From Methanothermobacter tenebrarum (GTDB taxonomy: Archaea > Methanobacteriota > Methanobacteria > Methanobacteriales > DSM-23052): DNA of 22,428 nucleotides. The position numbers were made by a program, and so were the translations under genes. The stretch spans positions 1 through 22,428 of the forward strand of contig NZ_AP025699.1 of the NCBI RefSeq assembly GCF_023167465.1, written 5' to 3'. The notes beneath the pieces are model-generated. The model saw only the letters and a list, made by a program, of their open reading frames with translations. It was not told where the DNA came from and did no database searches. Positions 13,377 through 21,277 of this stretch are shown one piece after another; within the stretch, counting starts at the first letter, position 1, and the number at the start of each line of letters is the position of its first letter.

Positions 13377-14210
13377 TTAATCTTTTGTAGGGGCTTTATC
13401 TTTTTCTGATTGTGGTTCATATAACCAAAAGTTAACAGGCTTTTCTGGATCATGTGTTTTCAATCCTCCTCGACTACTTTTCAAACTAACTCCCAACTTA
13501 TTTTCTTTGCATTTTTTATAAAAATCAATTATAAGTTCACAACGATGACGGTCTACCCCACTAAGTTTTGTTTTCTTTTCGTGTTGATGTTTCGTTTTTT
13601 CTTTTTCTTTTAATTTTTCTTTTACCTTTTCAGATTTTTCCCAAGAATAACGTACCATTCCAACAAATAAGTCTGCAACATTGATTAAAGGATAATCGGA
13701 AGGTGTTGATTCTTGGATATCAACAACATGAAACTTAGGTTTTAATCCATAAAGCGTGGAACTTAACTCTTTTCCTTTTGAATTTAAAATTTCTTTTAAT
13801 CGTTCCCAGTCAACTCGATTATTCCTGTCTGGACGAAGTTTCCAACAACTTCCTATGGGCCACCTTTTGCCCATTACATTATTAAAAAGATGGTAATACA
13901 TTCTTCGTAGATTTTCGTCATCGTCCCGTTGTTGAATATTATGACGACTATCTGTTTTATCCCAAATTAAAATATCAACTCTTAATTTACCTTTTAGGGC
14001 CATTTGAATGATATATTCCATTATTTCGAGCGCGAGAACTTGTTTATCATGACCCTTAATTTCAGCCCATTTTATTTTAGATATATCACATATGTCCTTG
14101 ATTTTTTTTTCAACAGGATTTAATTGATTAGATGGAAGGCTTATCATGCCCAAACCATCATATTTTGGCCCATATGATTCGTCTGAAAATGCATAATAAC
14201 TAATTCCCAT
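13377..14210 (-). CDS. DUF3800 protein
   Basis: 277 aa. Starts MGISYYAFSDESYGPKYDGL: the (F/Y)xDES near residue 9-11 is the usual opening of DUF3800 (PF12686), a family with a predicted RNase H-like fold found near restriction and other defence genes. Other acids fall where the family has them: DILIWDKTDSR and SDYPLINVADLFVGMVRYSW (about 180-200). A very Lys/Glu-rich insert follows (KEKLKEKEKTKHQHEKKTK). It begins 8 bp after the stop of the type IIG-like enzyme on the same strand, so they are one operon and probably act together. Weak SD. Stop is 86 bp from the converging beta-CASP gene. Confidence 0.8.
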   Translation of the reverse strand: MGISYYAFSDESYGPKYDGLGMISLPSNQLNPVEKKIKDICDISKIKWAEIKGHDKQVLALEIMEYIIQMALKGKLRVDILIWDKTDSRHNIQQRDDDENLRRMYYHLFNNVMGKRWPIGSCWKLRPDRNNRVDWERLKEILNSKGKELSSTLYGLKPKFHVVDIQESTPSDYPLINVADLFVGMVRYSWEKSEKVKEKLKEKEKTKHQHEKKTKLSGVDRHRCELIIDFYKKCKENKLGVSLKSSRGGLKTHDPEKPVNFWLYEPQSEKDKAPTKD

Positions 14211-14218
14211 AATCGTGA

Positions 14219-17101
14219 TCAGTCATGGGATAATTCACCCACTATCGCATCATAGACTTTTGGAAGCCATTCTTCGATTACATCCTCAGGCACCCCAAGA
14301 ATTTCTAATAATCTCTTATCTAATTTGGTTCTTCCCCAAAATCTATCCTTGAACTGGTCTAATAATGAGGGGAATTCGCATCCTTTCAATTCATCATATA
14401 ATCTGAGTAACTCGGCCTTTTGTTCTCTATCTAAAAGATTCACGTCGATTATGTCAAAAAGAACCAAATCTTTTTCTCTTATATCTATGTATCCTTCTGT
14501 GGTTTGTTCTCTTAATAAAACTAAACTGGTTATTCCCATGATTGAATTCAGGTATAGGGTGTTAATTTTGGCGGACTCTTTCTCTAATAGGATACACTTG
14601 AATGTGTCAGGTGCTATGATCCTTTTATTTGAAGAAAATGCGAAAAAATAAGTATTTTTAGAATTTGGCCTGAATCTTCGGGCAGTGACCATATATGTCC
14701 ATTTGCCTTTTATTCTCTCTCTGACGATGTCATAGGTGAAGTTTTCTTTATCTTTGAATTTGGAGAGTTTTAGGACAGTTTTATAGTCTTTGAATTTGTC
14801 TGTGATTATGTAGTCTGCATTGTCTGGTATGTTAAATGTTTTGATGTCTGTTAGGGTTCTTAGGGCCGGTTTTAACTTTGATTTTCCAATTTTGAATATT
14901 CTATTTGGCCATTTTTTTATATAAAATCTCACAGACTCTCTATTGTCTTCTTCTAATATTAAGAATGCGCGTTTAATCCTATTCTCGCCAAAGGACGGGT
15001 TGTTTATGAATGCCATCTCAGAGAGGCCGGCAAAAGGAGGTTTGAAGCCTTCTCGAATTTCTGACTTTTTTAGGTTTCTTAGCAGGTGTCCTGCATGTTT
15101 TTTGATAATTGAAAGGAAGTTGCTTAGAATTTGGCCCGTTCGGGTGCTTGTAGGGCCAAATAAGGGCATTAGGTTGTTGATGTTCTCCCTAATCAACGCA
15201 TACTCATAGTCGACAATATCCAACCTATTTTCAGAAACCAGAGATCCTTTTATATGTTTGACGATCTTTGCAGCGTCTTGTAAACTTAGGCTATGGATGT
15301 CTTCATTTAATATAACAAATCGAACCTTATCCTCCCTGGATGGCTTTTCTTTTCTTGCAACTAATAATATGTCCCTGAAATCCGCATCCTCTGAGAAGGC
15401 AATATTTTTTTCTGGTTTGATAATGTATTCGATTTTGTAATTTTCGATCAGATATTTCCTTATTTTTTCTGTGGCCTCTCCTCTGAATATGTTTATTGGT
15501 ATAACAGCGCCTATGCGCCCACCAGGTTTGAGTAGGTAGTCTGCGAGGGCTATGAAGTAACCCCAAAGATTAACCTTGTGTCCACAGATCCCTCCAAGGG
15601 TGTCGTTATTTTTCAATTTTTCCAGCATATATCTTGGCATTTTCTCCCTATCACTGAAGGGGGGGTTCATTATTACGACATCAACAGGCTTCAGATGAAA
15701 TTTCTCTCCTTTTCCTTCTGGGGATACTGTCCCCTTGCTTTCTTTTTGGTTGGAAGCTCCGAAAAGAGTTTGCTGTACAGTTACTGTATAAGGAGAGAAT
15801 CTTATACCTCTGTCCTTAAATTCTCCCCTTCTTAATTTTTCAGCCAATTCTAGGGAATCTTGGGTCACAACTCTGACAACGTTAGTTTCCTGTTTTATGT
15901 TTTGGGCTGCTAAATTTATTGTAGTGATGTGGGCAGCAAATGGCATTATGTCGATCCCTGTAAGATCTTCTTCGAGGAATCTTCTATGTATTTTGTCGTG
16001 ATCTTTGTAACCGTATAGCTGTTGATATAACTTTTGTTTTCTTTTATAGGCTGAAACTAGTAATGTGCCTGATCCACAGGCTGGATCTATAACTTTTTCA
16101 TCCCAAGAATTCATAGTTAGGCCAGCTAATATTTCTGCTGCAATGGGATGTGTATAAAAGGCTGCTAGGATTTTTCTAACTTCTTGGGGGATTAAATCAT
16201 GGAAGAATCTGCCTGCTAAATCATGAGTTATATGTTCTGCTCTTAACAATTTTATTGCTTCTATTAATTCATTTAGAGTGTCAATAACGGGTTTTTCGTT
16301 GGGAATGTGACCTAAAATATTAACATTGTAAATAGATTTGTAATTTATGCTTGTAATGTGATCAAAGTAACTTTGCAGTTCTTGGACGTTCTTTATTTTC
16401 TCCAATTCTGGCAATAATTTATTTTGTGCCTTTCTTTTAAAAATGTGGTAAAATAGAAGTTGATTAAACAAAAGGTAGGAGGCCAAAACTTTAACTTGTT
16501 TTTCTGCTTTTCTTTTGTCTTTTATTTCACCTATTGAAGAAAATAGATCTAACTTGTCTACAACCTCCGGAACTAATTGGTCTGTTTCTATTTGATAAAT
16601 TATGTCGCCGAGGTCTTTAACATAGGTTTTTATTAAATTGACTACTGTATTGAAATCAACTTTTCTTTTCTTATTAATAATCTTGTCTTTTAGAGATTCA
16701 AATAGCCTGATTGGTTCTGTAACAAGGCTCTCAGTCCAATATTCTGTTAAAACCAAAGTATGAATTTCTTCTTCTAGTGCAATTCTCCTTACGATACTCT
16801 CATCAAGAATTACTTGATTTCTATAATTCTCGGGGTAAATGAGAATGATTATATTATTTTGTGTTCCCAATTTTTTAGCATAATCATGAGCTTGGGCAAC
16901 AGCATTTAATCCAATTTCTGGCTTTCCTATTTTAACTTCAATTACAAAGGAAGTTTCATCATAAGTGAAAAGAATGTCAGGATGTTTTTTGCCAACTTTA
17001 GTTTCACCCACTGCCTCAAATCCAAGTTCATGTAAACAATCTATTATTGGAGAATAGAGGGTCCTTTCTTCTATCCTTGGAAGCTTCATGATATCCCACA
17101 T
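14219..17101 (-). CDS. Type IIG-like restriction-modification enzyme
   Basis: 960 aa from ATG 17101 (the frame opens 42 codons earlier, but those lie upstream of the TATA box; ATG 17089 is also possible). N-terminal nuclease: KHPDILFTYDETSFVIEVKI gives D42...E55-K57, a PD-(D/E)XK active site. Then a helical linker (about 150-320), a gamma-class adenine methyltransferase with DPACGSGTLL (about 339-348) for AdoMet binding and the catalytic NPPF (about 479-482), and a C-terminal target-recognition region ending in LLEILGVPEDVIEEWLPKVY. Single-chain enzyme expected to methylate adenine in a specific site and cut unmodified DNA. Operon with the DUF3800 gene. Recognition site cannot be predicted. 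Confidence 0.85.
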   Translation of the reverse strand: MWDIMKLPRIEERTLYSPIIDCLHELGFEAVGETKVGKKHPDILFTYDETSFVIEVKIGKPEIGLNAVAQAHDYAKKLGTQNNIIILIYPENYRNQVILDESIVRRIALEEEIHTLVLTEYWTESLVTEPIRLFESLKDKIINKKRKVDFNTVVNLIKTYVKDLGDIIYQIETDQLVPEVVDKLDLFSSIGEIKDKRKAEKQVKVLASYLLFNQLLFYHIFKRKAQNKLLPELEKIKNVQELQSYFDHITSINYKSIYNVNILGHIPNEKPVIDTLNELIEAIKLLRAEHITHDLAGRFFHDLIPQEVRKILAAFYTHPIAAEILAGLTMNSWDEKVIDPACGSGTLLVSAYKRKQKLYQQLYGYKDHDKIHRRFLEEDLTGIDIMPFAAHITTINLAAQNIKQETNVVRVVTQDSLELAEKLRRGEFKDRGIRFSPYTVTVQQTLFGASNQKESKGTVSPEGKGEKFHLKPVDVVIMNPPFSDREKMPRYMLEKLKNNDTLGGICGHKVNLWGYFIALADYLLKPGGRIGAVIPINIFRGEATEKIRKYLIENYKIEYIIKPEKNIAFSEDADFRDILLVARKEKPSREDKVRFVILNEDIHSLSLQDAAKIVKHIKGSLVSENRLDIVDYEYALIRENINNLMPLFGPTSTRTGQILSNFLSIIKKHAGHLLRNLKKSEIREGFKPPFAGLSEMAFINNPSFGENRIKRAFLILEEDNRESVRFYIKKWPNRIFKIGKSKLKPALRTLTDIKTFNIPDNADYIITDKFKDYKTVLKLSKFKDKENFTYDIVRERIKGKWTYMVTARRFRPNSKNTYFFAFSSNKRIIAPDTFKCILLEKESAKINTLYLNSIMGITSLVLLREQTTEGYIDIREKDLVLFDIIDVNLLDREQKAELLRLYDELKGCEFPSLLDQFKDRFWGRTKLDKRLLEILGVPEDVIEEWLPKVYDAIVGELSHD

Positions 17102-17117
17102 AAAAGTTATACTGCTC

Positions 17118-17136
17118 CTATAATTTATATTTATAA
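17118..17136 (-). promoter_or_regulatory. TATA region of the restriction-modification operon
   Basis: Read on the minus strand: TTATAAATATAAATTATA. A start of transcription about 25 bp on falls near 17104, almost at ATG 17101, implying a leaderless or very short leader and excluding the longer frame start at 17227. Confidence 0.6.
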
Positions 17137-17242
17137 GCGCTAAACATGTTAAATTGTTTGATTTAATTATAAAAAAAGAAAGGAGAGGAGATTTTGGAGG
17201 GAAAAAAGGGCGATTGTGATAGTGCATATTTTATCAGAAAGG

Positions 17243-17272
17243 GTTAAAATCAGGCCAAAATGGGATTGAAAT
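17243..17272 (+). repeat. Solitary CRISPR repeat 3
   Basis: GTTAAAATCAGGCC followed by AAAATGGGATTGAAAT: the same 30-nt unit as at 3408, in the opposite orientation, with a single change (CAGGCC for CAGACC). The 3' ATTGAAAT handle is intact. No second repeat lies at spacer distance. A plus-strand TATA candidate AATTATAAAA is at about 17165-17174. It lies between the divergent restriction operon promoter and the end of the secreted-protein genes. Confidence 0.85.
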
Positions 17273-17451
17273 ACTTCACAATACTCGACCAAAACTACCA
17301 TGGAAGAGCCCCCTAAATCGGTTACAAGCCTACAATGAACCACAAAAGTGAAAATATGGAGACCTCGATGGGTAAACTCTCAGAAGGGCTTGATTATAGC
17401 CCAAAACAAAAAGAAAGGAAAAAGGGGGCTTAAGATAGTGGTCTTTAACGA
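17273..17451. other. Intergenic region right of CRISPR repeat 3
   Basis: No gene seen. AGAGCCCCCTAAA at 17304-17316 is the complement of a TTTAG-GGGGGCTCT motif that also occurs about 30 bp before CRISPR repeat 1 (3360-3377), so the flanks of repeats 1 and 3 may be related. Confidence 0.4.
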
Positions 17452-17832
17452 TTATGTCACTGGATAACAAGCAGGAGCGTCCCTATCCTCCCATACATAG
17501 AACCAACGATCGTCAAAATATTCATAGTGGCCGCCGGGTGGTAAGCCATTGGGATAATGGGGGTCATTCACCTTAGGAGGTTTTCCACTTTTTATCAGGT
17601 CATAGACGCTCTCACTATCCCTGCCACCACTACTGTCATGGCTGGAACTCTTCGATGAACTCCCAGATGAGCCATTAACCGGGCCACTACCATTCACACC
17701 TTTGGTGCTCTGATTCTCAACGCTAGTATTATTCTTTGAAAGAAATGATATGGGCCCTTTGGTAGGAGGCTGATGGAGGCTGTAGCCGGCAAGGAAGGAC
17801 ACTCCAACGGCCACAACCAAAATGGTGGCCAT
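17452..17832 (-). CDS. Secreted Ser/Gly-rich small protein
   Basis: 126 aa. N-terminus MATILVVAVGVSFLAGYSLH is a signal peptide or anchor; residues about 35-75 are a Ser/Asn/Gly-rich disordered linker (NGSGPVNGSSGSSSKSSSHD), followed by a compact C-terminal domain rich in Pro, Tyr, Trp and Asp (YEYFDDRWFYVWEDRDAPAC). No family recognised. It starts 18 bp after the preceding gene's stop on the same strand without a clear SD, suggesting coupled translation, or an earlier non-ATG start in the open frame just upstream. Confidence 0.65.
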   Translation of the reverse strand: MATILVVAVGVSFLAGYSLHQPPTKGPISFLSKNNTSVENQSTKGVNGSGPVNGSSGSSSKSSSHDSSGGRDSESVYDLIKSGKPPKVNDPHYPNGLPPGGHYEYFDDRWFYVWEDRDAPACYPVT

Positions 17833-17850
17833 TAGAATGGTATGGGCTAA

Positions 17851-18354
17851 TTATTTTGCTGGTTTGTGGAACTTTAATGTTTGGAGCATGATGCCCATCT
17901 CCTTAGGAACTTTCACACTCTTACCAGAGAGTGTTATGACGGTCGTTTCCATGTCACCTCTGCCATCGACGTGGAAAAGCCATACATCATTGGATTCTTG
18001 AATGAGTAAATAGTAGTCTAATATGTCGATGAGAGGATCATAATCCTCTAACATTATCGCTGGTCTTCCCTGGATATTACCTTCCCATATGATATAGTCT
18101 TTATAATCAGTACCAGGCTCAAAGAGCATCCCTTCACACCAGCGCTCTATAGTAGTATTTTCGTGCCTCTCTACACCAATGTGTTCTTTAGAGCCATATT
18201 CTCTATGGGCGACAAATAGATCATCTTTTGCTGATATTACCTTCATGTCTTTGGGGTACTTGAATTCGAAGATGCCATTGTCATATTCCCCGTATTCTGG
18301 CCCTTTTGGCCATACCAGCACGCCTACTATAACAGCAAGTATGAGTATTCCCAA
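17851..18354 (-). CDS. PsbP-like membrane-anchored secreted protein
   Basis: At least 167 aa, paralogue of the frame-broken gene at 2788: shared YDNG-FxFxYP, GNIQGRPA and final TLKFH motifs. N-terminal hydrophobic helix GILILAVIVGVLVW followed by the extracytoplasmic domain. Start problem: the strong SD GGGGGGTGA (18381-18389 region) is 4 bases before in-frame ATA 18375, giving an N-terminus IGWKAKALGILILAV with the positive residues expected of a signal anchor. TTG 18354, used here, has only a weak SD and would remove those residues. Operon with the Ser/Gly-rich gene. Role outside the cell unknown. Confidence 0.75.
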   Translation of the reverse strand: MGILILAVIVGVLVWPKGPEYGEYDNGIFEFKYPKDMKVISAKDDLFVAHREYGSKEHIGVERHENTTIERWCEGMLFEPGTDYKDYIIWEGNIQGRPAIMLEDYDPLIDILDYYLLIQESNDVWLFHVDGRGDMETTVITLSGKSVKVPKEMGIMLQTLKFHKPAK

Positions 18355-18485
18355 GGCCTTTGCCTTCCACCCTATACTCTCACCCCCCTATACCAATATT
18401 TTCACTCCCATAAATTTAAAAATTTGGCAAAACCTGACATTGTTTAACCAGCCAAAATACCGCAGATGACCTAAGCCCACAAGCA

Positions 18486-18523
18486 TCTTATGTAACACCT
18501 ATAAATGTCTATGTTACATAAGA
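18486..18523. repeat. Dispersed inverted repeat, copy 4
   Basis: TCTTATGTAAC (18486-18496) and GTTACATAAGA (18513-18523) with a 16-nt spacer (contains CTATAAAT). It marks the left edge of the origin region. Confidence 0.9.
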
Positions 18524-18595
18524 CATTGGCATGTAACTTTTGAACAGCCAAGGAAAAAACCATGCAGAGTAAGTTTTTCATAAATGGGATGTGTG

Positions 18596-18875
18596 AGTGT
18601 GTGGATTTCGTCTGTAAATGAAAATGTACCCTATCAAAATTAATACGTAGTGGATTGACACTCCTTCCTATGTCAATATTTACTAGTCGAAATATACACA
18701 CGGATTTCGATTTGTAAACTGGGAATATCTCATCCATGAAAGATGGACCCACACACCAAATTGCGAATTGTAAACTGGGAATACACCCACATGTTAATAC
18801 TCACCTGGGTGATTTTCCATAAAATTTGTGAGTTTGGATGACAGGTTTCGATTTGAAAGTGGATTTCGCAGACAA
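18596..18875 (+). other. Left iteron array (diverged copy of the origin array)
   Basis: Iteron-like sites: GGATTTCGTCTGTAAA (18603-18618), an inverted half TACTAGTCGAAAT (18681-18693), ACACACGGATTTCGATTTGTAA (18696-18717, split as ACACACGG and ATTTCGATTTGTAA), a decayed AAATTGCGAATTGTAAAC (18758-18775) and GGTTTCGATTTGAAA (18844-18858). The segment from about 18794 to 18873 matches 20879-20957 almost base for base in order (TTAATACT, TTTCCATAAAAT, GTTTGGAT-ACAGGTTTCGATTTGAA, GGATTTCGCAG). Possible Cdc6 binding sites, possibly a second or former origin. Confidence 0.7.
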
Positions 18876-19029
18876 AGAACATGAAAAAAGGTTCCATGGT
18901 TCCAGACCAAATTTAGTTGAGTTGGAAGAGAAGATCCAGGATGTTGACACGCAGATAGACGAGCTCGTATATGGGCTTTATGGACTCACTGAAAAAGAGA
19001 GGAAGATCATTGAAGGGGCTTTGTTGTGA
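18838..19029 (+). pseudogene. C-terminal remnant of a type IIG-like methyltransferase
   Basis: The 63-residue frame ends with QIDELVYGLYGLTEKERKII followed by EGALL, the typical last helix pair of type IIG and related adenine methyltransferases (ID-LVY-LYGLT-EE-IIEG). Nothing of the catalytic domains precedes it; its apparent N-terminus (MTGFDLKVDFADKE) is just translated iteron sequence. It differs from the C-terminus of the intact enzyme at 14219, so it derives from another gene that was lost. Confidence 0.6.
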
Positions 19030-19330
19030 TAAAACACAGATTATGGAAAAAAGAAAGAGAATTTATTCTTCCAAAAAGTAGACTAAAACGGATCGTCCAG
19101 AAAATGGATTTTTCCAAAGATAAGAATATTCGAATGTAGAATCCTCGCAAAGAGATTCATGGAAATAATAAGTGACAAAAAGAATTGGCAACGCGTATAA
19201 ATCATCAGTAAATCTAAAAAAATTTTATATGATTCATACTTTTTGTATTTTTTTAATTTTCTTCTTTAAGAAGCCCAAGGTGGTGTAAGAATGGTTTTTT
19301 TGATCTTATTCAACCAATGTAAACTAAATG
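19030..19330. other. AT-rich intergenic region
   Basis: No gene, iteron or strong hairpin seen. T-runs near 19244-19258 could end plus-strand transcription. The region lies between the methyltransferase remnant and the 3' end of the HNH gene. Confidence 0.4.
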
Positions 19331-20467
19331 TCATATTTCTTTGTGTCTTTTTTTAATATAATCTAATATTAGGTACTTGTCTTCCCATCCAGGGTACAAT
19401 TCTGGATTTTGACTAACTATTATTCTTTTCCGAAAAGGAGGAGATATCATTTTCGCTATTCTCATGGTCGATACCATTTCTTTTGTCTCTAATACCCTTT
19501 CTACCATTTCCTTTATTTCCTTTAATTTCTTGTCTGATATAGGCTTTGGTGAGTCTCTGATGTCTCTGATAATACTATTTATAATATTTCCTTTAATTTT
19601 TTTGTATGATATAGTTGGTTGAAATGACTCGGGTTTAGTCTGATCTAATGTTTCTTTTGTAGGTGGGTATTCTTCATATATTTTGATGTCACATGCTATG
19701 GTGTTGCCATTTTTAAAAATTCTGACACAATGAGAGTTCTCCCAACCACGAATATTAGAATAAGGCCATTGAAATAGTGTGCTCATTTCTATATCATGTT
19801 TAGATAAACCTTGGATTGATAATTTGCCATGAATCATATCAAGTAGAAATCTTCTTAATTTTTCTCCTGTTTCATCCTCTAAATATCGTTTACCTAACCA
19901 ATAATAAGCCATTTCATAAGCTATCTTCACAAAGGCTAGTACAGGTTCAAGAAGATTTATTTTGTAGTTGTAATGAACTGTTGGTTGAAGCTCTTCTTTA
20001 TATTCTATAGTAGAACTACTTTTGAGCTCTTCTTCAGGATTTTCTACACTCATGCGCTCTAACTTTTTTATAGCTATTTTAGAAACCCCTTCTTCGCCCT
20101 TTCTTGCGTCTACGGAAACATTTAGTTCAATGGATCCGTTTTTTCTCCTTTTGATCTGTATAGAGGGGAGAGAAACAGGAATATCTCCAGGCTTCCAAAT
20201 GACTTTTCGGTTAGTGCCTGCAATTGTCCCTTCCCCAAAAGGATTTGGAACTGAACCCTTTTTACCTGAAATTTTATGTTGATACCTTTTCAATTCGATG
20301 AAAAAATTCTTTGCAAGGGGTGCATCTATTTTAGTACCTAATAGATGGTTGCATTTTTTACATACTGCTTCTTTTAAGACAAAACTTCCTCCAATAGACT
20401 CTGGAAAAACGTGTTCATCTGAAAACTCATTTTTAGGTAAATTTTTTTTACATATAATACATATCAT
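19331..20467 (-). CDS. HNH endonuclease (HNH_5-like)
   Basis: 378 aa. The N-terminus is an HNH domain: CIIC (C3, C6), SDEHVFPESIGG (E18-H19), CKKCNHLLG (C36, C39, N40, H41), the CxxC...EH...CxxCN form of PF14279-like nucleases with a structural zinc. The long remainder (about 60-378) is a less typical, probably substrate-binding region with many charged strands and helices; no family recognised. ATG 20467 has a weak GTGAT four bases upstream. Its AT-rich codon use and its position between two copies of the iteron array suggest that it arrived as cargo. Possibly a modified-DNA restriction nuclease or homing-type enzyme; unproven. Confidence 0.8.
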   Translation of the reverse strand: MICIICKKNLPKNEFSDEHVFPESIGGSFVLKEAVCKKCNHLLGTKIDAPLAKNFFIELKRYQHKISGKKGSVPNPFGEGTIAGTNRKVIWKPGDIPVSLPSIQIKRRKNGSIELNVSVDARKGEEGVSKIAIKKLERMSVENPEEELKSSSTIEYKEELQPTVHYNYKINLLEPVLAFVKIAYEMAYYWLGKRYLEDETGEKLRRFLLDMIHGKLSIQGLSKHDIEMSTLFQWPYSNIRGWENSHCVRIFKNGNTIACDIKIYEEYPPTKETLDQTKPESFQPTISYKKIKGNIINSIIRDIRDSPKPISDKKLKEIKEMVERVLETKEMVSTMRIAKMISPPFRKRIIVSQNPELYPGWEDKYLILDYIKKRHKEI

Positions 20468-20659
20468 TTTATCACATAGCGTTGCTAAGGGTTTAGAGAG
20501 TGTTATATTCCCCCGATCCGTTCAATTTCTTTAATTTCTAATACTTTCATGTTTAATATCCCGAAATCTCCCATATAAACATTATTACATATCCGCTACC
20601 AAAAATTTCATGGTGTTCTCAAAGTAAACTATATCCCTTTACGGTTAAACGCATGATTT

Positions 20660-20960
20660 GGGAGTGGATTTTGACTTGTAATGAGAATGTACAAATTGAG
20701 TCCAGGGACACACTAAATTTCGATTGTAACATAAAGGACACAAAGTTAATACTTATTATGTGGAATGTACACACGGATTTCGACTTGTAACATGGAACCA
20801 TGTGGCCCTGCAAATTATATGCTCCTGGTAACATACACACGGATTTCGATTTGTAACGGGAATGTACCCCCACCCATATTAATACTTATCTGAGTAATTT
20901 TTCATAAAATGTGTGGGTTTGGATTACAGGTTTCGATTTGAATAGGGATTTCGCAGGCCT
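20660..20960 (+). other. Right iteron array, left flank of the replication origin
   Basis: Iteron sites in plus orientation: GGATTTTGACTTGTAAT (20666-20682), AAATTTCGATTGTAAC (20715-20730), ACACACGG + ATTTCGACTTGTAAC (20769-20791), ACACACGG + ATTTCGATTTGTAAC (20835-20857) and GGTTTCGATTTGAA (20929-20942). The complement TTACAAATCGAAA is reminiscent of the mini-ORB of M. thermautotrophicus (TTACACTTGAAA, from memory). Likely binding sites of the plasmid Cdc6. Confidence 0.8.
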
Positions 20961-20972
20961 GTATATTATCTA

Positions 20973-21021
20973 TCTTATGTAACAATATATGTATATATAT
21001 GTATATATATATTACATAAGA
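20973..21021. repeat. Dispersed inverted repeat, copy 5, enclosing the AT-rich unwinding candidate
   Basis: TCTTATGTAAC (20973-20983) and ATTACATAAGA (21011-21021, one mismatch) enclose 27 bases made only of A, T and two G (AATATATGTATATATATG...). It stands exactly between the plus-oriented and the inverted iterons, where the duplex-unwinding element of an archaeal origin is expected. Confidence 0.8.
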
Positions 21022-21152
21022 TATCTTCTACAAGCTTTAAACCAAAAAAATGATATTTATTTACATTCTTTTGATGTAAAATGAGCTTTGGTCTTTTTGT
21101 TTTGGTTTTTTCCTTGTAATTTTGTTTGTTTTTTGTCTTGTTTTAGAAGTTA

Positions 21153-21277
21153 TTCAAATCGAAATTTTGCAAATGTTTTTACAAGTCGAAGTCTTATTTC
21201 GAATTCTTTTAGGGGTTGATTCTCGTTACAAGTCGAAATGCGTGTGTGATATTCCATACAACAATTCAAATCGAAAC
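21153..21277 (-). other. Inverted iterons, right flank of the replication origin
   Basis: Iterons in reverse orientation: TTCAAATCGAAAT (21153-21165), TTTTACAAGTCGAAG (21177-21191), GTTACAAGTCGAAAT + GCGTGTGT (21225-21247, the mirror of the site at 20769) and TTCAAATCGAAAC (21265-21277). The last ends about 55 bp before the cdc6 start, so Cdc6 may also repress its own gene. Confidence 0.8.

Noticed and set aside
13459..13468. TTTCAATCCT inside the DUF3800 gene as a further CRISPR repeat
   Set aside because: Only about nine bases agree and it lies in conserved coding sequence.
14325..15835. Several frames antisense to the methyltransferase
   Set aside because: Hydrophobic shadow translations without SD; the minus-strand gene has full catalytic motifs.
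17102..17227. N-terminal extension of the type IIG-like enzyme
   Set aside because: It lies upstream of the TATA box at 17118-17136 and its translation is low-complexity.
18179..18752. Frames of 93-96 codons on either strand left of the origin
   Set aside because: One is antisense to the PsbP-like gene; the other is translated from iterons and the inverted repeat and has no SD.
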